A DNA stretch of 64,000 nt, taken from contig JACIWX010000002.1 of NCBI GenBank assembly GCA_014360755.1, forward strand, positions 1 to 64,000, read 5' to 3'. Below, piece by piece: positions 35,180-44,884 of the stretch; the stretch's first letter is position 1, and each line of letters begins with the position of its first letter. Position numbers and translations under genes: made by a program. The notes under the pieces were generated by a model, which saw only the letters and a list, made by a program, of their open reading frames with translations, had not been told where the DNA came from and did no database searches. The stretch comes from Chloroflexota bacterium (GTDB lineage Bacteria > Chloroflexota > Anaerolineae > UBA2200).

Positions 35180-35875
35180 TTAAATTGGAGTCCCGCGCAG
35201 CACCCCATCGCGTGCTTCTTGGATCCAGGCTATCAGTTGTGCGGTCAAGGCTGTGATGGCGGCGAAATTGCCTGCTTCGACCCAATCCTTTCTAATCAAA
35301 TGGGAGCCAATGCCTATTGCCGCTGCACCTGCCTTGAGCCAAGCGGAGATGCTCTCTTTCGTAGCCTCGACGCCGCCAGTGGGCATGATGCGTGTCCAAG
35401 GGCATGGGCCCAGGATCGCTTTGACAAACGCTGGGCCGCCCACAGCATCGCCGGGGAAGACCTTCACAATCTCGACACCCCATTCTTCGGCTTCGGATAT
35501 TTCCGAGGCACTGCCGCAGCCTGGGATATAAGCCACCTTATGCCGATTGCACACCTTCGCCACTTCGGCGTTGAAGACAGGACCTACGACAAAGTTGGCG
35601 CCGCTAGCAATATACAGCGCGGCTGTGCCTGGATCGAGCACTGAGCCCACGCCCAGGATAAGCGAGGGATCGGCAGTGGCAAAATGCAGCACGAGGTCAG
35701 AGAAAATGCGGTAAGCGTTGTCTCCGCGGTTGGTAAATTCAATCACTCTGGCGCCGCCTGCGGCACAAGCAACCACGATCCGCTTTGCCACTTCCAAATC
35801 CGCGTGGTGAAAGATAGGCACGATGCCCAGGCGAAGGATTTCACTCAATACTTCCAGGCGTTGGAATCTGGCCAT
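35180..35875 (-). CDS. KDPG/KHG-type aldolase
   Basis: 231 residues from the ATG at 35875 (GGGAGAG upstream), somewhat longer than typical Eda. Class I aldolase fold: Glu in ARVIEFTNRGDNA, the Schiff-base Lys in VEIVKVFPGDAVGG, and PTGGVEATKES for phosphate binding. It cleaves 2-keto-3-deoxy-6-phosphogluconate or 4-hydroxy-2-oxoglutarate to pyruvate and an aldehyde. First gene of a two-gene unit with the FAH protein (119-base gap). Confidence 0.9.
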   Translation of the reverse strand: MARFQRLEVLSEILRLGIVPIFHHADLEVAKRIVVACAAGGARVIEFTNRGDNAYRIFSDLVLHFATADPSLILGVGSVLDPGTAALYIASGANFVVGPVFNAEVAKVCNRHKVAYIPGCGSASEISEAEEWGVEIVKVFPGDAVGGPAFVKAILGPCPWTRIMPTGGVEATKESISAWLKAGAAAIGIGSHLIRKDWVEAGNFAAITALTAQLIAWIQEARDGVLRGTPI

Positions 35876-35935
35876 TGTTTTTCTCTCCCGTTGGTTTGCA
35901 GATATCGTCATAGCCCCCAATGCGCTATTGCACAC

Positions 35936-35964
35936 ATTATCGAGAAGGCATGGCATTTTGTCAA
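35936..35964 (-). promoter_or_regulatory. Promoter of the aldolase-FAH unit
   Basis: Minus strand TTGACA (35959-35964), 17 bases, GATAAT (35936-35941). The first T residues of the -35 are the end of the T tract of the terminator directly upstream. Confidence 0.6.
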
Positions 35965-35989
35965 AAAGCGGCGGACCACAGTCCGCCGC
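35962..35989 (-). terminator. Rho-independent terminator abutting the aldolase promoter
   Basis: Minus strand stem GCGGCGGAC/GTCCGCCGC (35968-35976 with 35981-35989), four-base loop, then TTTTT. There is no minus-strand gene immediately upstream, so it may insulate the promoter from read-through out of the repeat region. Confidence 0.65.
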
Positions 35990-35995
35990 GAGCAG

Positions 35996-36213
35996 GAGTG
36001 TGCCATCCTTGTGTCGCCCTGAGGCGAAGCCGAAGGGCCTCGTGCGCTTGATTCTTCGCCGCTCTGCGGCTCAGAATGACAATGGGAGAGCGTTGCGCAG
36101 GGCAATGTGCCACCCTTGTGTTACCCTGAGGCGAAGCCGAAGGGGTCTCGTGCACCTTGATTCTGCACTGCACCGCGGCTCAGAATGACAATGGGAGAGC
36201 CTTGCTCAGGATC
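35996..36213 (-). repeat. Hairpin repeat family B, two tandem units
   Basis: Two units of about 107 bp, each with CCCTGAGGCGAAGCCGAAGG, CTTGATTCT, GCGGCTCAGAATGACAATGG and GAGAGC. They match the copies at 11327-11490 in inverse orientation. The first unit keeps the full TTCGCCGCTCTGCGGC hairpin, the second is altered. No ORF. The remaining bases up to hutU hold only its promoter. Confidence 0.75.
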
Positions 36214-36309
36214 GTGTCCTGCGTTCCAGCATGTCGCAAGCGGCACAGGGGCTCTTAGGATGACAACTGGATTGGCTCTGCGACAAGTCCTGACCCTCGG
36301 GAGGCGCCT

Positions 36310-36338
36310 TTTTACTCTGCACGGATAGGCAGTATAAT
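36310..36338 (+). promoter_or_regulatory. Promoter of hutU
   Basis: TATAAT at 36333-36338 with TTTTAC (36310-36315) 17 bases upstream; the -35 is weak. GGGAGG then precedes the ATG at 36370. Confidence 0.45.
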
Positions 36339-36369
36339 AGCAATGACAACATGAGAGAGGGAGGTGGCA

Positions 36370-38025
36370 ATGGCTAGACGAATTGTGCGGGCACCGCGTG
36401 GCACGCAGATTACCTGCAAGGGCTGGGGACAGGAAGCAGCCATGCGGATGCTGATGAACAACCTCGATCCAGAGGTTGCCGAGAAGCCCGATGACCTCAT
36501 CGTGTACGGCGGGCGGGGCAAGGCGGCGCGCAACTGGGAGTGTTTCGACGCGCTCGTGCGATGCCTCAAGGAACTGGAGAATGATGAGACGCTCTTGGTG
36601 CAGTCTGGCAAGCCGGTGGGCGTTTTTCGCACATACCCGGATGCCCCGCGGGTGTTGATTGCCAACTCCAACTTGGTAGGAGCCTGGGCGAATCAAGAGT
36701 ATTTCGATGAACTCGATGCCAAAGGCTTGATCATGTATGGGCAGATGACGGCTGGGAGTTGGATTTACATCGGCACGCAGGGTATCCTGCAGGGGACCTA
36801 CGAGACCTTGGCGGCTGCAGCAGAGAAGCACTTTCAAGGTAGTTTGAAGGGCAGGTTCGTGCTGACTGCTGGCTTGGGTGGCATGGGTGGTGCTCAGCCA
36901 TTGGCAGTAACGATGAATGAGGGCGTCGCTTTGATTGTGGAAGTGGACCGTGCCCGTGCCCAGCGACGGCTGGACACCCGCTATGTGGACACCGTAGTAG
37001 ATGATTTGGAAGAAGCCATGACCCTAGTGGAACAAGCGCTCAAGGAGAAAAAGCCGCTCTCCGTAGGGCTCATTGGCAATGCTGCTGACATCTACCCAGA
37101 ACTGGTCGCACGAGGTGTAACTCCAGATGTCGTGACCGACCAGACACCCGCGCACGACCCACTGAGCTATGTGCCCTCTGGCATTTCCGTTGCCGAGGCG
37201 GAGGAATTGCGTCGCAAGAATCCACGCGAATATGCGCAGCGCGCTATGGATTCCATGGCGCGGCATGTCCAAGCGATGCTGGAAATGCAAAAGCGTGGGG
37301 CAGTGGTATTTGACTATGGCAACAACCTGCGCCAGCGTGCGTATGATGCGGGGGTGAAGGATGCTTTTTCCTATCCCGGTTTTGTCCCTGCCTACATCCG
37401 CCCCTTGTTCTGCCAAGGCAAGGGTCCCTTCCGTTGGGTAGCACTTTCTGGAGACCCCCAGGATATCTATGTTACCGATGAGGTGGTGATGAAAGAATTC
37501 GCTTATGATGAGCATCTGGTACGCTGGATCCGCATGGCTCAGGAGCGAGTGGCATTCCAGGGGTTGCCTGCGCGCATCTGCTGGCTGGGGTATGGCGAAA
37601 GGGCACGGTTTGGTTTGCTCATCAACGATCTCATCGCCAAGGGGAAAATCTCGGCGCCTATCGTCATTGGCCGGGATCACCTGGATGGGGGTTCGGTAGC
37701 CAGCCCCAGGCGCGAAACGGAAGGCATGCGCGATGGGTCTGATGCCATAGCCGATTGGCCCATCCTCAATGCGCTCTTGAACGCCGTGGGAGGCGCCACT
37801 TGGGTGAGTTTCCATCACGGCGGCGGGGTGGGCATTGGGTATTCGCTACACGCTGGGCAAGTCATTGTGGCTGATGGCACGCCAGAAGCAGCCAGACGCT
37901 TGGAACGAGTGCTCACCTATGATCCAGGGACAGCGATTGTGCGCCATGCCGACGCTGGGTACCCCGAAGCCATCGAAGCGGCGAAGAAGCACGGTATTCG
38001 CATCCCTATGCTCAGAGGCGCGTAA
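36370..38025 (+). CDS. hutU: Urocanate hydratase
   Basis: 551 residues, the normal family length. It converts urocanate to imidazolonepropionate in histidine breakdown, using tightly bound NAD+ as electrophile. Conserved stretches include [42 protein letters not shown] for NAD binding, [14 protein letters not shown] and [16 protein letters not shown]. No hutH or hutI lies in the window. The ATG at 36370 follows GGGAGG. The next gene starts 77 bases downstream. Confidence 0.95.
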   Translation: MARRIVRAPRGTQITCKGWGQEAAMRMLMNNLDPEVAEKPDDLIVYGGRGKAARNWECFDALVRCLKELENDETLLVQSGKPVGVFRTYPDAPRVLIANSNLVGAWANQEYFDELDAKGLIMYGQMTAGSWIYIGTQGILQGTYETLAAAAEKHFQGSLKGRFVLTAGLGGMGGAQPLAVTMNEGVALIVEVDRARAQRRLDTRYVDTVVDDLEEAMTLVEQALKEKKPLSVGLIGNAADIYPELVARGVTPDVVTDQTPAHDPLSYVPSGISVAEAEELRRKNPREYAQRAMDSMARHVQAMLEMQKRGAVVFDYGNNLRQRAYDAGVKDAFSYPGFVPAYIRPLFCQGKGPFRWVALSGDPQDIYVTDEVVMKEFAYDEHLVRWIRMAQERVAFQGLPARICWLGYGERARFGLLINDLIAKGKISAPIVIGRDHLDGGSVASPRRETEGMRDGSDAIADWPILNALLNAVGGATWVSFHHGGGVGIGYSLHAGQVIVADGTPEAARRLERVLTYDPGTAIVRHADAGYPEAIEAAKKHGIRIPMLRGA

Positions 38026-38102
38026 GCAGCTCATAGATAAGTGGGACACAGGAATAACATAGGACGTAGACATAATGTTCTCAACACATAGGTGATAAGG
38101 GA

Positions 38103-40541
38103 ATGGCTAAGGCATCTCAAGAAAGTATAGATCTCTTGCATATAGGGGCTAAGGAAGCGATTCAATTATTAGGATCGAGCCTGGAGGCAGGTCTTACTCA
38201 CGCCGAAGTGGAAGCCAGGCTGAAGCAATATGGCTACAATGAGGTTCCTGAGAAGAAAGCGAATTCCCTTGTTCGTTTTGCCAAAAAGTTCTGGGGGCTT
38301 TCTGCATGGATGCTCGAGTTGATCATTATCCTCTCATGGATCCTACATAAATATTCAGACCTCTACATCGTTACCGCTTTGTTGGTGGTCAACGCGATTC
38401 TGAGTTTTGCTCAGGAGCAGAGGGCTTCGGGGGCATTGGAAAGCCTACGCAGCAGGCTTCATGTCACCTCAAGAGTCCTGAGGGATGGGGTGTGGGGACT
38501 GTTGCCAGCGAGGGAACTAGTGCCCGGGGATATTGTTCGACTTCGATCTGGGGACTTTGTTCCTGCGGATGTGAAAATTGTCTCGGGAGAGGTGAGTGTT
38601 GATCAATCAACACTCACCGGGGAGAGCATGGAAGTTGAAAAAGGACCTGACGACGTGCTTTATTCCGGTTCCATAGTGAGGCGTGGTGAAGGGACTGTTA
38701 TTGTCCTCCTGACGGGAGCCAGGACGTATTACGGTCGAACGATTGAACTGGTACAACTCGCTCGTCCCAAACTGCATATTGAGGAAGTCATCTCCAAAAT
38801 AGTGCGATGGCTGTTTGTAGTCGTAGGAGTTCTGTTGGCGATCACCCTTGTTGCTTCTTTGTTGAGAGGCATACCCCTTCTGGAAATATTGCCCTTGATG
38901 CTCGTGCTCCTGTTAGGAGCCGTTCCAGTCGCATTACCAGTCATGTTCACATTCAGTCTCGCTCTTGGATCAATGCAACTGGCTAAGAAGGGTGTCTTGG
39001 TGACCCGATTGAGTGCTCTAGACGATGCAGCGAGCATGGATGTTCTCTGTGTGGACAAGACGGGCACGATCACGATGAATCGGCTAGCACTTGCAGGCGT
39101 CATCCCTTTGAACGGGTTCAGCGAACAAGAAGTAATCCTCTATGGTGCGATGGCTTCGCAAGAAGCCAACCAGGATCCTATAGATATGGCTTTTATCGCC
39201 GCAGCCCGACAAAGAGGGCTAATGGACCGCTTTGTACAGAAAAGTTTTCATCCTTTTAACCCCAACACGCGCAGGACTGAGGCGCATGTGGAAATGGACG
39301 GGCGGGATCTTGTAGCCATGAAAGGAGCAGTGAATATTGTTGCTCAGGCTTGCAGTCTTGAATCTGGGATGATAAGAAATGTGGAGAGACGCACGGATAG
39401 CCTAGCCCAAAAGGGATATCGGGCTCTAGCAGTGGCTGTAGCGGAAGGTCAGAGTCAACCAAAGCTTGTAGGTCTGGTCACATTGAGCGATGTGCTCCGA
39501 CCAGATTCTGCGAAGCTGATCAGAGAACTTAAGCAGCTTGGCGTGTCCGTGAAAATGCTGACCGGGGATGCTCTATCTATTGCGCGGGAGATTGCTGGCG
39601 CCGTGGGGCTTGGGCAGAATATAAGCCGTGCTGCAGACCTAGCAAAGTTGGCTAGCCTGGATGCAGCCAAAGCAGCGGAGATCGCTGAACACAGCGATGG
39701 TTTCGCAGAGATCTATCCAGAGGACAAATACACAGTGGTAAAAGTTCTGCAAGCCAAAGGACACCTAGTTGGGATGACAGGCGATGGAGTCAACGATGCG
39801 CCAGCATTGCGGCAGGCAGAAGTTGGAATTGCAGTGAGCAACGCAACGGACGTGGCTAAAGGAGCAGCCAGTGTAGTGCTTACTGATGACAGTTTAGCCA
39901 GCATTGTAGATTTGGTAAAGAATGGGAGGATTATCTATCAGAGGATAGCGACGTGGATTATCAATAAGATTAGTCGTACGATTTTGAAATCTGCGTTTGT
40001 TGTCTTTTCCTTCTTGATCACTGGTAAGATTATTGTGTCTGCTTTTGTCATGATGCTGATGATGTTTTTGACCGATTTTGTGAAGATATCTCTCTCTACG
40101 GACAATGCGAGAGCCTCCCAAGAACCAGCGACTTGGAATGTTATCGCCTTAGTGAAGGTGGCAGCTATGCTGGGTTTGTTCATGGTGGTTGAAGCATTCG
40201 GTTTGCTGTATGTTGGATTCAGGTATTTCGGGTTAGCGGCAAACGACCAAGCTCTTTATACCTTTGCTTTTGAGACGCTGTTCTATTTTGCCATGTTTTC
40301 GATTTTTGTGGTGAGGGAGAGGGGACACTTTTGGAATTCGATGCCCAGCAAAACGTTGCTCGCGGCTATTGGTCTTGACACGATGCTGGGCACTGCACTT
40401 GCTACTATTGGCATCCCTGGGCTACATCCCCTTCCACCCCGTATAACTTTAACCGTATTTATCTACACAATGGTATCTTCTTTGTTGGTCAATGATTTCA
40501 TCAAATATCTTGCGATTCGAAAAGCCGACATCCGTTGGTAA
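38103..40541 (+). CDS. P3A-type (proton-pump-like) P-type ATPase
   Basis: 812 residues. Motifs: LTGES, VPVALPVMFTF in helix 4, CVDKTGTIT with phospho-Asp318, and TGDGVNDAPALRQA. The overall length, PVALPV helix and MDVLCVDKTGT place it with plasma-membrane H+-ATPases of bacteria and archaea, rather than with the P2 pump at 7800-10616. It would pump H+ or another cation outward. Codon use looks different from its neighbours, with more ATA, AGG/AGA and TCT codons and lower GC, which hints at transfer. The start ATG has only AAGGGA nearby. Confidence 0.88.
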   Translation: MAKASQESIDLLHIGAKEAIQLLGSSLEAGLTHAEVEARLKQYGYNEVPEKKANSLVRFAKKFWGLSAWMLELIIILSWILHKYSDLYIVTALLVVNAILSFAQEQRASGALESLRSRLHVTSRVLRDGVWGLLPARELVPGDIVRLRSGDFVPADVKIVSGEVSVDQSTLTGESMEVEKGPDDVLYSGSIVRRGEGTVIVLLTGARTYYGRTIELVQLARPKLHIEEVISKIVRWLFVVVGVLLAITLVASLLRGIPLLEILPLMLVLLLGAVPVALPVMFTFSLALGSMQLAKKGVLVTRLSALDDAASMDVLCVDKTGTITMNRLALAGVIPLNGFSEQEVILYGAMASQEANQDPIDMAFIAAARQRGLMDRFVQKSFHPFNPNTRRTEAHVEMDGRDLVAMKGAVNIVAQACSLESGMIRNVERRTDSLAQKGYRALAVAVAEGQSQPKLVGLVTLSDVLRPDSAKLIRELKQLGVSVKMLTGDALSIAREIAGAVGLGQNISRAADLAKLASLDAAKAAEIAEHSDGFAEIYPEDKYTVVKVLQAKGHLVGMTGDGVNDAPALRQAEVGIAVSNATDVAKGAASVVLTDDSLASIVDLVKNGRIIYQRIATWIINKISRTILKSAFVVFSFLITGKIIVSAFVMMLMMFLTDFVKISLSTDNARASQEPATWNVIALVKVAAMLGLFMVVEAFGLLYVGFRYFGLAANDQALYTFAFETLFYFAMFSIFVVRERGHFWNSMPSKTLLAAIGLDTMLGTALATIGIPGLHPLPPRITLTVFIYTMVSSLLVNDFIKYLAIRKADIRW

Positions 40542-40592
40542 CGGTGGTGCTTCTTAATCAACGTAGTCCGTAGAGATGCATGTCCCGTTGAT

Positions 40593-40621
40593 TTGACATG
40601 TTTTCTATGTTCGAGTATAAT
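40593..40621 (+). promoter_or_regulatory. Promoter of rplS
   Basis: A consensus promoter: TTGACA (40593-40598), 17 bases, TATAAT (40616-40621). It rules out the in-frame ATGs at 40598 and 40607 and supports translation from 40661. Confidence 0.8.
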
Positions 40622-40660
40622 CGCCGCCTGTTGCAATCGGATATAAGAAAGGTGGTGTGG

Positions 40661-41068
40661 ATGATGTCCAATTTGGTGCAGAATTTGATCAAAGTTACGC
40701 CTAATCCCAATATTCCTCCCTTGCGCTCAGGGGATACCGTACGTGTGCATAACCGCATCGTGGAAGGAGATCGAGAACGCATACAGGTTTTCCAGGGTGT
40801 GGTGATGCGGCTGAGCGGCAGCGGTGCCAACGCCCGTTTCACCGTGCGTCGCATTGCAGCCCACGGCGTCGGTGTGGAAAGAACTTTTTTCCTCGCTTCG
40901 CCTCGTCTGGAGAAGGTCGAAGTCCTCCGCCATGCGCACGTGCGCAGGAAGCAGCTCTATTATCTCCGCGGGCGCAGCGGGAAGTCAGCCCGGCTGCGTG
41001 ACAAGCGCTTTGTGAAGGAACTCGCAGTCGAAGAAAAACCGGCGGCAGAGGGCGACGCACAGAAATAA
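40661..41068 (+). CDS. rplS: 50S ribosomal protein L19
   Basis: 135 residues from the first of two adjacent ATGs at 40661, with AAAGGTGGT upstream. Conserved L19 features: [43 protein letters not shown], and KLYYLRGR-like [16 protein letters not shown]. The C-terminal 20 residues are a charged extension. It contacts 16S rRNA at the subunit interface. A terminator follows, then rnhB. Confidence 0.95.
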   Translation: MMSNLVQNLIKVTPNPNIPPLRSGDTVRVHNRIVEGDRERIQVFQGVVMRLSGSGANARFTVRRIAAHGVGVERTFFLASPRLEKVEVLRHAHVRRKQLYYLRGRSGKSARLRDKRFVKELAVEEKPAAEGDAQK

Positions 41069-41097
41069 GTTCAAGTTACGCTGTCGGAAGAAATGAC

Positions 41098-41133
41098 CAA
41101 GGCGTAGGTAGCATCACCTGCGCCTTGTCTTTT
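41098..41133 (+). terminator. Rho-independent terminator after rplS
   Basis: CAAGGCGTAGGT (41098-41109) pairs with ACCTGCGCCTTG (41116-41127) with one G-T pair and a six-base loop, followed by TCTTTT. Confidence 0.75.
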
Positions 41134-41148
41134 ATCCGAGGAGGTATT

Positions 41149-41796
41149 TTGGGTTGGCTTGATCTGGCGCGTGAACAAGAGCTGTGGGAAGCAGGCTATC
41201 GCTGGGTGGCTGGACTGGATGAAGTGGGGCGGGGGGCGTTAGCTGGGCCAGTGGTAGCGGCGGCGGTGATCCTGCCACCAGGGTGCAGTGACCTCTGTGC
41301 GATCTTGGGCAAGGTGCGCGATTCCAAGATGCTAACTCCTCACCAGCGTGAAGCGCTGTTTCCGCTCATCCGCGCAACCTCCTTGGGAATTGGAATCGGG
41401 ATTGCTTCGGCGGGGTTTATTGACCGCTGGGGCATTGTGCCAGCGGTCAAGCAAGCCATGTGGATGGCAGTGGCCAATCTGCCCGTTGCTCCGGACTATC
41501 TGCTCATTGATGCGGTGCGCTTGCCGGAGGCTGGCATTGCGCAGGAAAGCATCATCAAAGGTGATTCGCACATTTTGTCCATAGCCGCTGCTTCTGTCGT
41601 TGCCAAAGTATTCCGGGACCGGCTGATGGTAGCGCTGGATCAATACCATCCGGGATACGGCTTTGCGGCGCATAAAGGTTATGGCACCGCGGCGCATCGC
41701 ACTGCTTTGGAACGCTTGGGTCCCTGCCCGGCACAACGCAGGTCTTTTGCGCCGCTGCGCAGGGAGTGCTGTTCGGCCTCGCCAGGCCCTGGCTAA
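41149..41796 (+). CDS. rnhB: Ribonuclease HII
   Basis: 215 residues if translation begins at TTG 41149, just after GAGGAGGT (41138-41145); no ATG fits, and an in-frame TTG at 41125 lies in the terminator. The active-site signature GLDEVGRGALAGPVVAAAV and a second Asp in DYLLIDAVRLP are intact, as is SIIKGDSHILSIAAASVVAK. It removes ribonucleotides from DNA-RNA hybrids. Its stop codon touches the 3' end of the decayed hicA gene, and the last ten or so residues may be altered by that junction. Confidence 0.9.
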   Translation: MGWLDLAREQELWEAGYRWVAGLDEVGRGALAGPVVAAAVILPPGCSDLCAILGKVRDSKMLTPHQREALFPLIRATSLGIGIGIASAGFIDRWGIVPAVKQAMWMAVANLPVAPDYLLIDAVRLPEAGIAQESIIKGDSHILSIAAASVVAKVFRDRLMVALDQYHPGYGFAAHKGYGTAAHRTALERLGPCPAQRRSFAPLRRECCSASPGPG

Positions 41797-42024
41797 AGCA
41801 GCTCACGAAATTCTTCAATACTGATATCGGCGTCACGCAGAATGGCTCGTTAATGTCCCCGTCGGCGCAATCCTCCCCTTATGACCAGGAACAGTTATAC
41901 GTTTCTTGTCTGCCTCTCGCTACATATGCAGGTGGCTGCCTTTTTGCCGCTTTTTCGCAAAGCCAGCACGTTCCAGCGCTCGAATCAACTCCTGACAATC
42001 TATACGGGGAAGTTTCTCGCTCAT
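41793..42024 (-). pseudogene. hicA: hicA toxin remnant
   Basis: Reading from ATG 42024 gives SEKLPRIDCQELIRALERAG then KKRQKGSHLHM, a HicA mRNA-interferase N-terminus with the Gly-Ser-His motif. A TAG at 41920-41922 interrupts it where a Tyr codon is expected, and an extra A near 41851 shifts the frame before the normal ending DADISIEEFRELL. The ancestral stop is at 41793-41795. The ATG overlaps the hicB stop (ATGA). Two lesions make this a pseudogene. Confidence 0.8.
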
Positions 42025-42253
42025 GCCGCTGCCGGCACGGAAAGACGGGTGATGAATACTGGTTCACGCTCTACTGGAACGGGTTCGCTATCTTCGAGCA
42101 TGCTTTGCACGTGGAGTTCAGTTGCTTCGAGGATGTTTTTGCGCGCCTCGTCAATCGTGTCGGCAAAGGTGTGGCAACCTGGCAAGGCAGGCACGTATGC
42201 ATGAAACCTTGCTCATCGGGTTCAATAACGACTGTAAAATTATGGGTTTTCAT
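42021..42253 (-). pseudogene. hicB: hicB antitoxin remnant (frameshifted)
   Basis: The frame opens MKTHNFTVVIEPDEQGF, a typical HicB start. One base is missing near 42203-42206 (GGTTTC where GGTTTTC is expected). In the next frame the family sequence resumes: HAYVPALPGCHTFADTIDEA, then RKNILEATELHVQSMLED and a normal end at 42021-42023. The promoter upstream is still intact. Confidence 0.8.
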
Positions 42254-42296
42254 TTTGTACCACCTTTTGCACAGCACTGCATAACTGCTGACAGAG

Positions 42297-42324
42297 ATTA
42301 TAGTATAACTCGGTTGTTTGTCAA
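42297..42324 (-). promoter_or_regulatory. Promoter of the hicBA remnant
   Basis: Minus strand TTGACA (42319-42324), 16 bases, TATAAT (42297-42302). Well preserved despite the broken genes. Confidence 0.6.
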
Positions 42325-42380
42325 ACTTTGCTTGATATGGCTATCTTAGTAGTTTCATGCTGCAGATGGGCTGCACTTGG

Positions 42381-42409
42381 TTGCCAAACTATTTCCCCTG
42401 TGTTATACT
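42381..42409 (+). promoter_or_regulatory. Promoter of yjbQ-radical SAM unit
   Basis: TTGCCA (42381-42386), 17 bases, TATACT (42404-42409). The leader contains GCGCGG/CCGCGC arms (about 42439-42464) before AAGGAG. Confidence 0.65.
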
Positions 42410-42484
42410 ATGCCCAACCTCATGATTCCCCATATGCAGCGCGGCGGAAACTGTCTCCCCGCGCTATGGACAAGGAGTGTAACC

Positions 42485-42895
42485 ATGCAGTTTGAGATCC
42501 AGGTGAGCAGCAAGACAAAAGCCGAGTTGGTGGACATTACTGCCGAAGTGCAAAGATGCATCCGGGAAAGCGGCGTGCAGGAGGGGGTATGCGTGCTTTT
42601 TGTGCCCCATACTACCGCCGGTCTGACGGTGAACGAGAACTGGGACCCGTCAGTGAAGGTGGATATCCTGGCTGTTTTGGATCGCCTCGTCCCCTGGCAG
42701 GCGAGTTATCGCCATACTGAAGGGAACGCAGCAGCGCATGTCAAAGCCAGTTTGCTGGGTGCTTCACAGACGCTGTTCATACAGAACGGCAAACTCGTGC
42801 TGGGCACCTGGCAGGGCGTTTTTCTGGCTGAATTCGATGGCCCGCGCCGTCGGGAGGTGCTGGTGCGTATCCTGGCTGATACCGAGGGGAAATGA
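42485..42895 (+). CDS. yjbQ: YjbQ family protein (UPF0047)
   Basis: 136 residues from the ATG at 42485 (AAGGAG seven bases upstream). The family signature is present: FVPHTTAGLTVNENWDP, then HTEGNAAAHVKASLLGAS, with the conserved His and Asn/Glu cluster, and GKLVLGTWQGVFLAEFDGPR. Some members have weak thiamine-phosphate synthase activity; the physiological role is unsettled. Its TGA overlaps the ATG of the radical SAM gene. Confidence 0.92.
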   Translation: MQFEIQVSSKTKAELVDITAEVQRCIRESGVQEGVCVLFVPHTTAGLTVNENWDPSVKVDILAVLDRLVPWQASYRHTEGNAAAHVKASLLGASQTLFIQNGKLVLGTWQGVFLAEFDGPRRREVLVRILADTEGK

Positions 42896-44871
42896 CCTCT
42901 GCTGCGCTTTTAGATCGCATCCTGCCCACAGTGGCTAAGCCAGGCCGCTATAGTGGGCACGAATGGAATAGCGTGCGCAAAGATTGGGCACAGGTCAAGG
43001 TCAGGGTCGCTTTGGCTTACCCCGATGTGTACGAAGTGGGGATGTCCAATCTCGGGTTGGCGATCCTCTATGACCTGTTGAACCAGCAGCCGGATGTGCT
43101 TGCCGAACGGGTCTATGCGCCTTGGTTGGACATGGAAAAAGCCATGCGCCAAGCGGGGCTGCCCCTCTTTTCGCTGGAGTCGCGTCGTCCCATCCGTGAT
43201 TTCGACATCCTCGGTTTCAGCCTGCAGTATGAATTGAACTATTCCAATGTGCTGAACATGCTGGACCTAGCCGGCATCCCCGTGCTGGCTTCTCAGCGGG
43301 ATGAGCGCCTGCCGTTGGTTATCGCTGGCGGGACGTGCACCTATAATGCGGAACCCCTGGCAGATTTCTTCGACTTGTTCGTCATTGGGGAAGGCGAAGA
43401 GGTGCTCCTGGAACTGGTGCGCTTGTATGCCGAGTGGAAGGGGAGCCAAGGAGCGGCCCTATCCCATGGGGAGGGACGAACCCGCCACGCAGGGGCATTG
43501 GCAGGTGGCAAAGAGGAGTTCCTGCAGCAGGCAGCGCAGATCCCGGGCGTCTACGTCCCCAGCCTGTACCGTGTTGCCTACCAAGCGGATGGCACAGTGG
43601 CTTCTATCGAACCGCTCAAAGCAGGCATACCCACGCGCATCCAAAAACGCATTGTCCCTGTCTTGCCCCCTCCCCCCGTCCGGCCGGTAGTGCCTTTTCT
43701 GAACGTAGTGCATGACCGTGGCATGGTGGAGATCATGCGTGGTTGCACGCGGGGTTGCCGCTTTTGTCAAGCGGGGATGATCTATCGGCCGGTGCGCGAG
43801 CGGCCGCTGGAAGAGGTACTGGCTGCCGTAGACCGATTGCTTGCCAACACCGGCTATGAGGAGATTGCCCTAGTATCGCTGAGCAGCACTGATTATACGT
43901 GTATTGCGCCCTTGGTACGGGAGTTGAGCCAGCGTTATGGCGAACAACACCTGGCTATTTCGCTCCCTTCCCTGCGTATAGACACGTTTTCCGTCGAACT
44001 GGCACAGTGGATCCAGCGGGCGCGGAAAACTGGCTTGACTTTTGCTCCCGAAGCAGGGAGTGAGCGCCTGAGGCAGGTCATTAACAAAGGGGTTACGGAA
44101 GAGGATCTCCTGCGTACGGCTGAAGCCGCCTATGCCAGCGGTTGGCTGCGCATCAAGTTATATTTCATGATTGGGTTGCCTACAGAGATGATGGAGGATG
44201 TGCTGGCTATCGCCCATTTGGTCAAAGAGGTGCGCGATATTGGGCGTCGCTGGCGCGGCTCGCGCGCTCAGGTCAGTGTGAGCGTGGCGACCTTTATCCC
44301 CAAGGCACATACCCCGTTCCAATGGCTGCCTATGGAAAATGCAGAACAAATCACAGCCAGGCAGGAGGCTCTCCGCCGTGCTCTGCCCAGCCGCGCGGTG
44401 GATTTGAGTTGGTCGGACCCTATGACGGCTTGGTTGGAAGCCGTGCTTTCGCGGGGCGATCGGCGCTTGGGAAAGGTCATCCTGCGTGCTTGGCAGTTAG
44501 GGGCGCGTTTTGATGCTTGGGCGGAGGCTTTTCAACCACGGCTCTGGCAGCAGGCATTTGCAGAGGCTGGACTTGATGCCGGATTCTACGCCACACGCCA
44601 GCGTTCCTTCGACGAGGTATTGCCCTGGAGCCATATCCACACCGGGGTGAGCGCTGCCTTTCTGTGGGAAGAGTATCAACGCAGCCTGCGCGGTGAAAGC
44701 AGTGTGGATTGTCGCGCAGGTTGTCTGGGGTGCGGCGTGCGCGTTGCCTTTAACCTGGATCGTTGTCCGAGCACCATAGAAAATGATGTGAAACGAATTC
44801 CGAAGACAAGCGCAGCGCCTGGTAAAGAGGGTGGAGTGGCGTCCGCCTGCGGCTTCCCCGCAACAGAATAG
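42892..44871 (+). CDS. TIGR03960 family radical SAM protein
   Basis: 659 residues. An N-terminal B12-binding-like domain (about 1-200, with YPDVYEVGMSNLGLAILYDL) precedes the radical SAM core, whose cluster motif is CTRGCRFC with Cys285, Cys289 and Cys292. Near the C-terminus CRAGCLGCGVR may hold a further metal site. The family is nearly always next to or fused with the TIGR03936/DUF2344 protein, as here (13-base gap). Its reaction is unknown. The ATG overlaps the yjbQ stop codon. Confidence 0.9.
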   Translation: MTSAALLDRILPTVAKPGRYSGHEWNSVRKDWAQVKVRVALAYPDVYEVGMSNLGLAILYDLLNQQPDVLAERVYAPWLDMEKAMRQAGLPLFSLESRRPIRDFDILGFSLQYELNYSNVLNMLDLAGIPVLASQRDERLPLVIAGGTCTYNAEPLADFFDLFVIGEGEEVLLELVRLYAEWKGSQGAALSHGEGRTRHAGALAGGKEEFLQQAAQIPGVYVPSLYRVAYQADGTVASIEPLKAGIPTRIQKRIVPVLPPPPVRPVVPFLNVVHDRGMVEIMRGCTRGCRFCQAGMIYRPVRERPLEEVLAAVDRLLANTGYEEIALVSLSSTDYTCIAPLVRELSQRYGEQHLAISLPSLRIDTFSVELAQWIQRARKTGLTFAPEAGSERLRQVINKGVTEEDLLRTAEAAYASGWLRIKLYFMIGLPTEMMEDVLAIAHLVKEVRDIGRRWRGSRAQVSVSVATFIPKAHTPFQWLPMENAEQITARQEALRRALPSRAVDLSWSDPMTAWLEAVLSRGDRRLGKVILRAWQLGARFDAWAEAFQPRLWQQAFAEAGLDAGFYATRQRSFDEVLPWSHIHTGVSAAFLWEEYQRSLRGESSVDCRAGCLGCGVRVAFNLDRCPSTIENDVKRIPKTSAAPGKEGGVASACGFPATE

Positions 44872-44884
44872 CAGGTAACAGAGC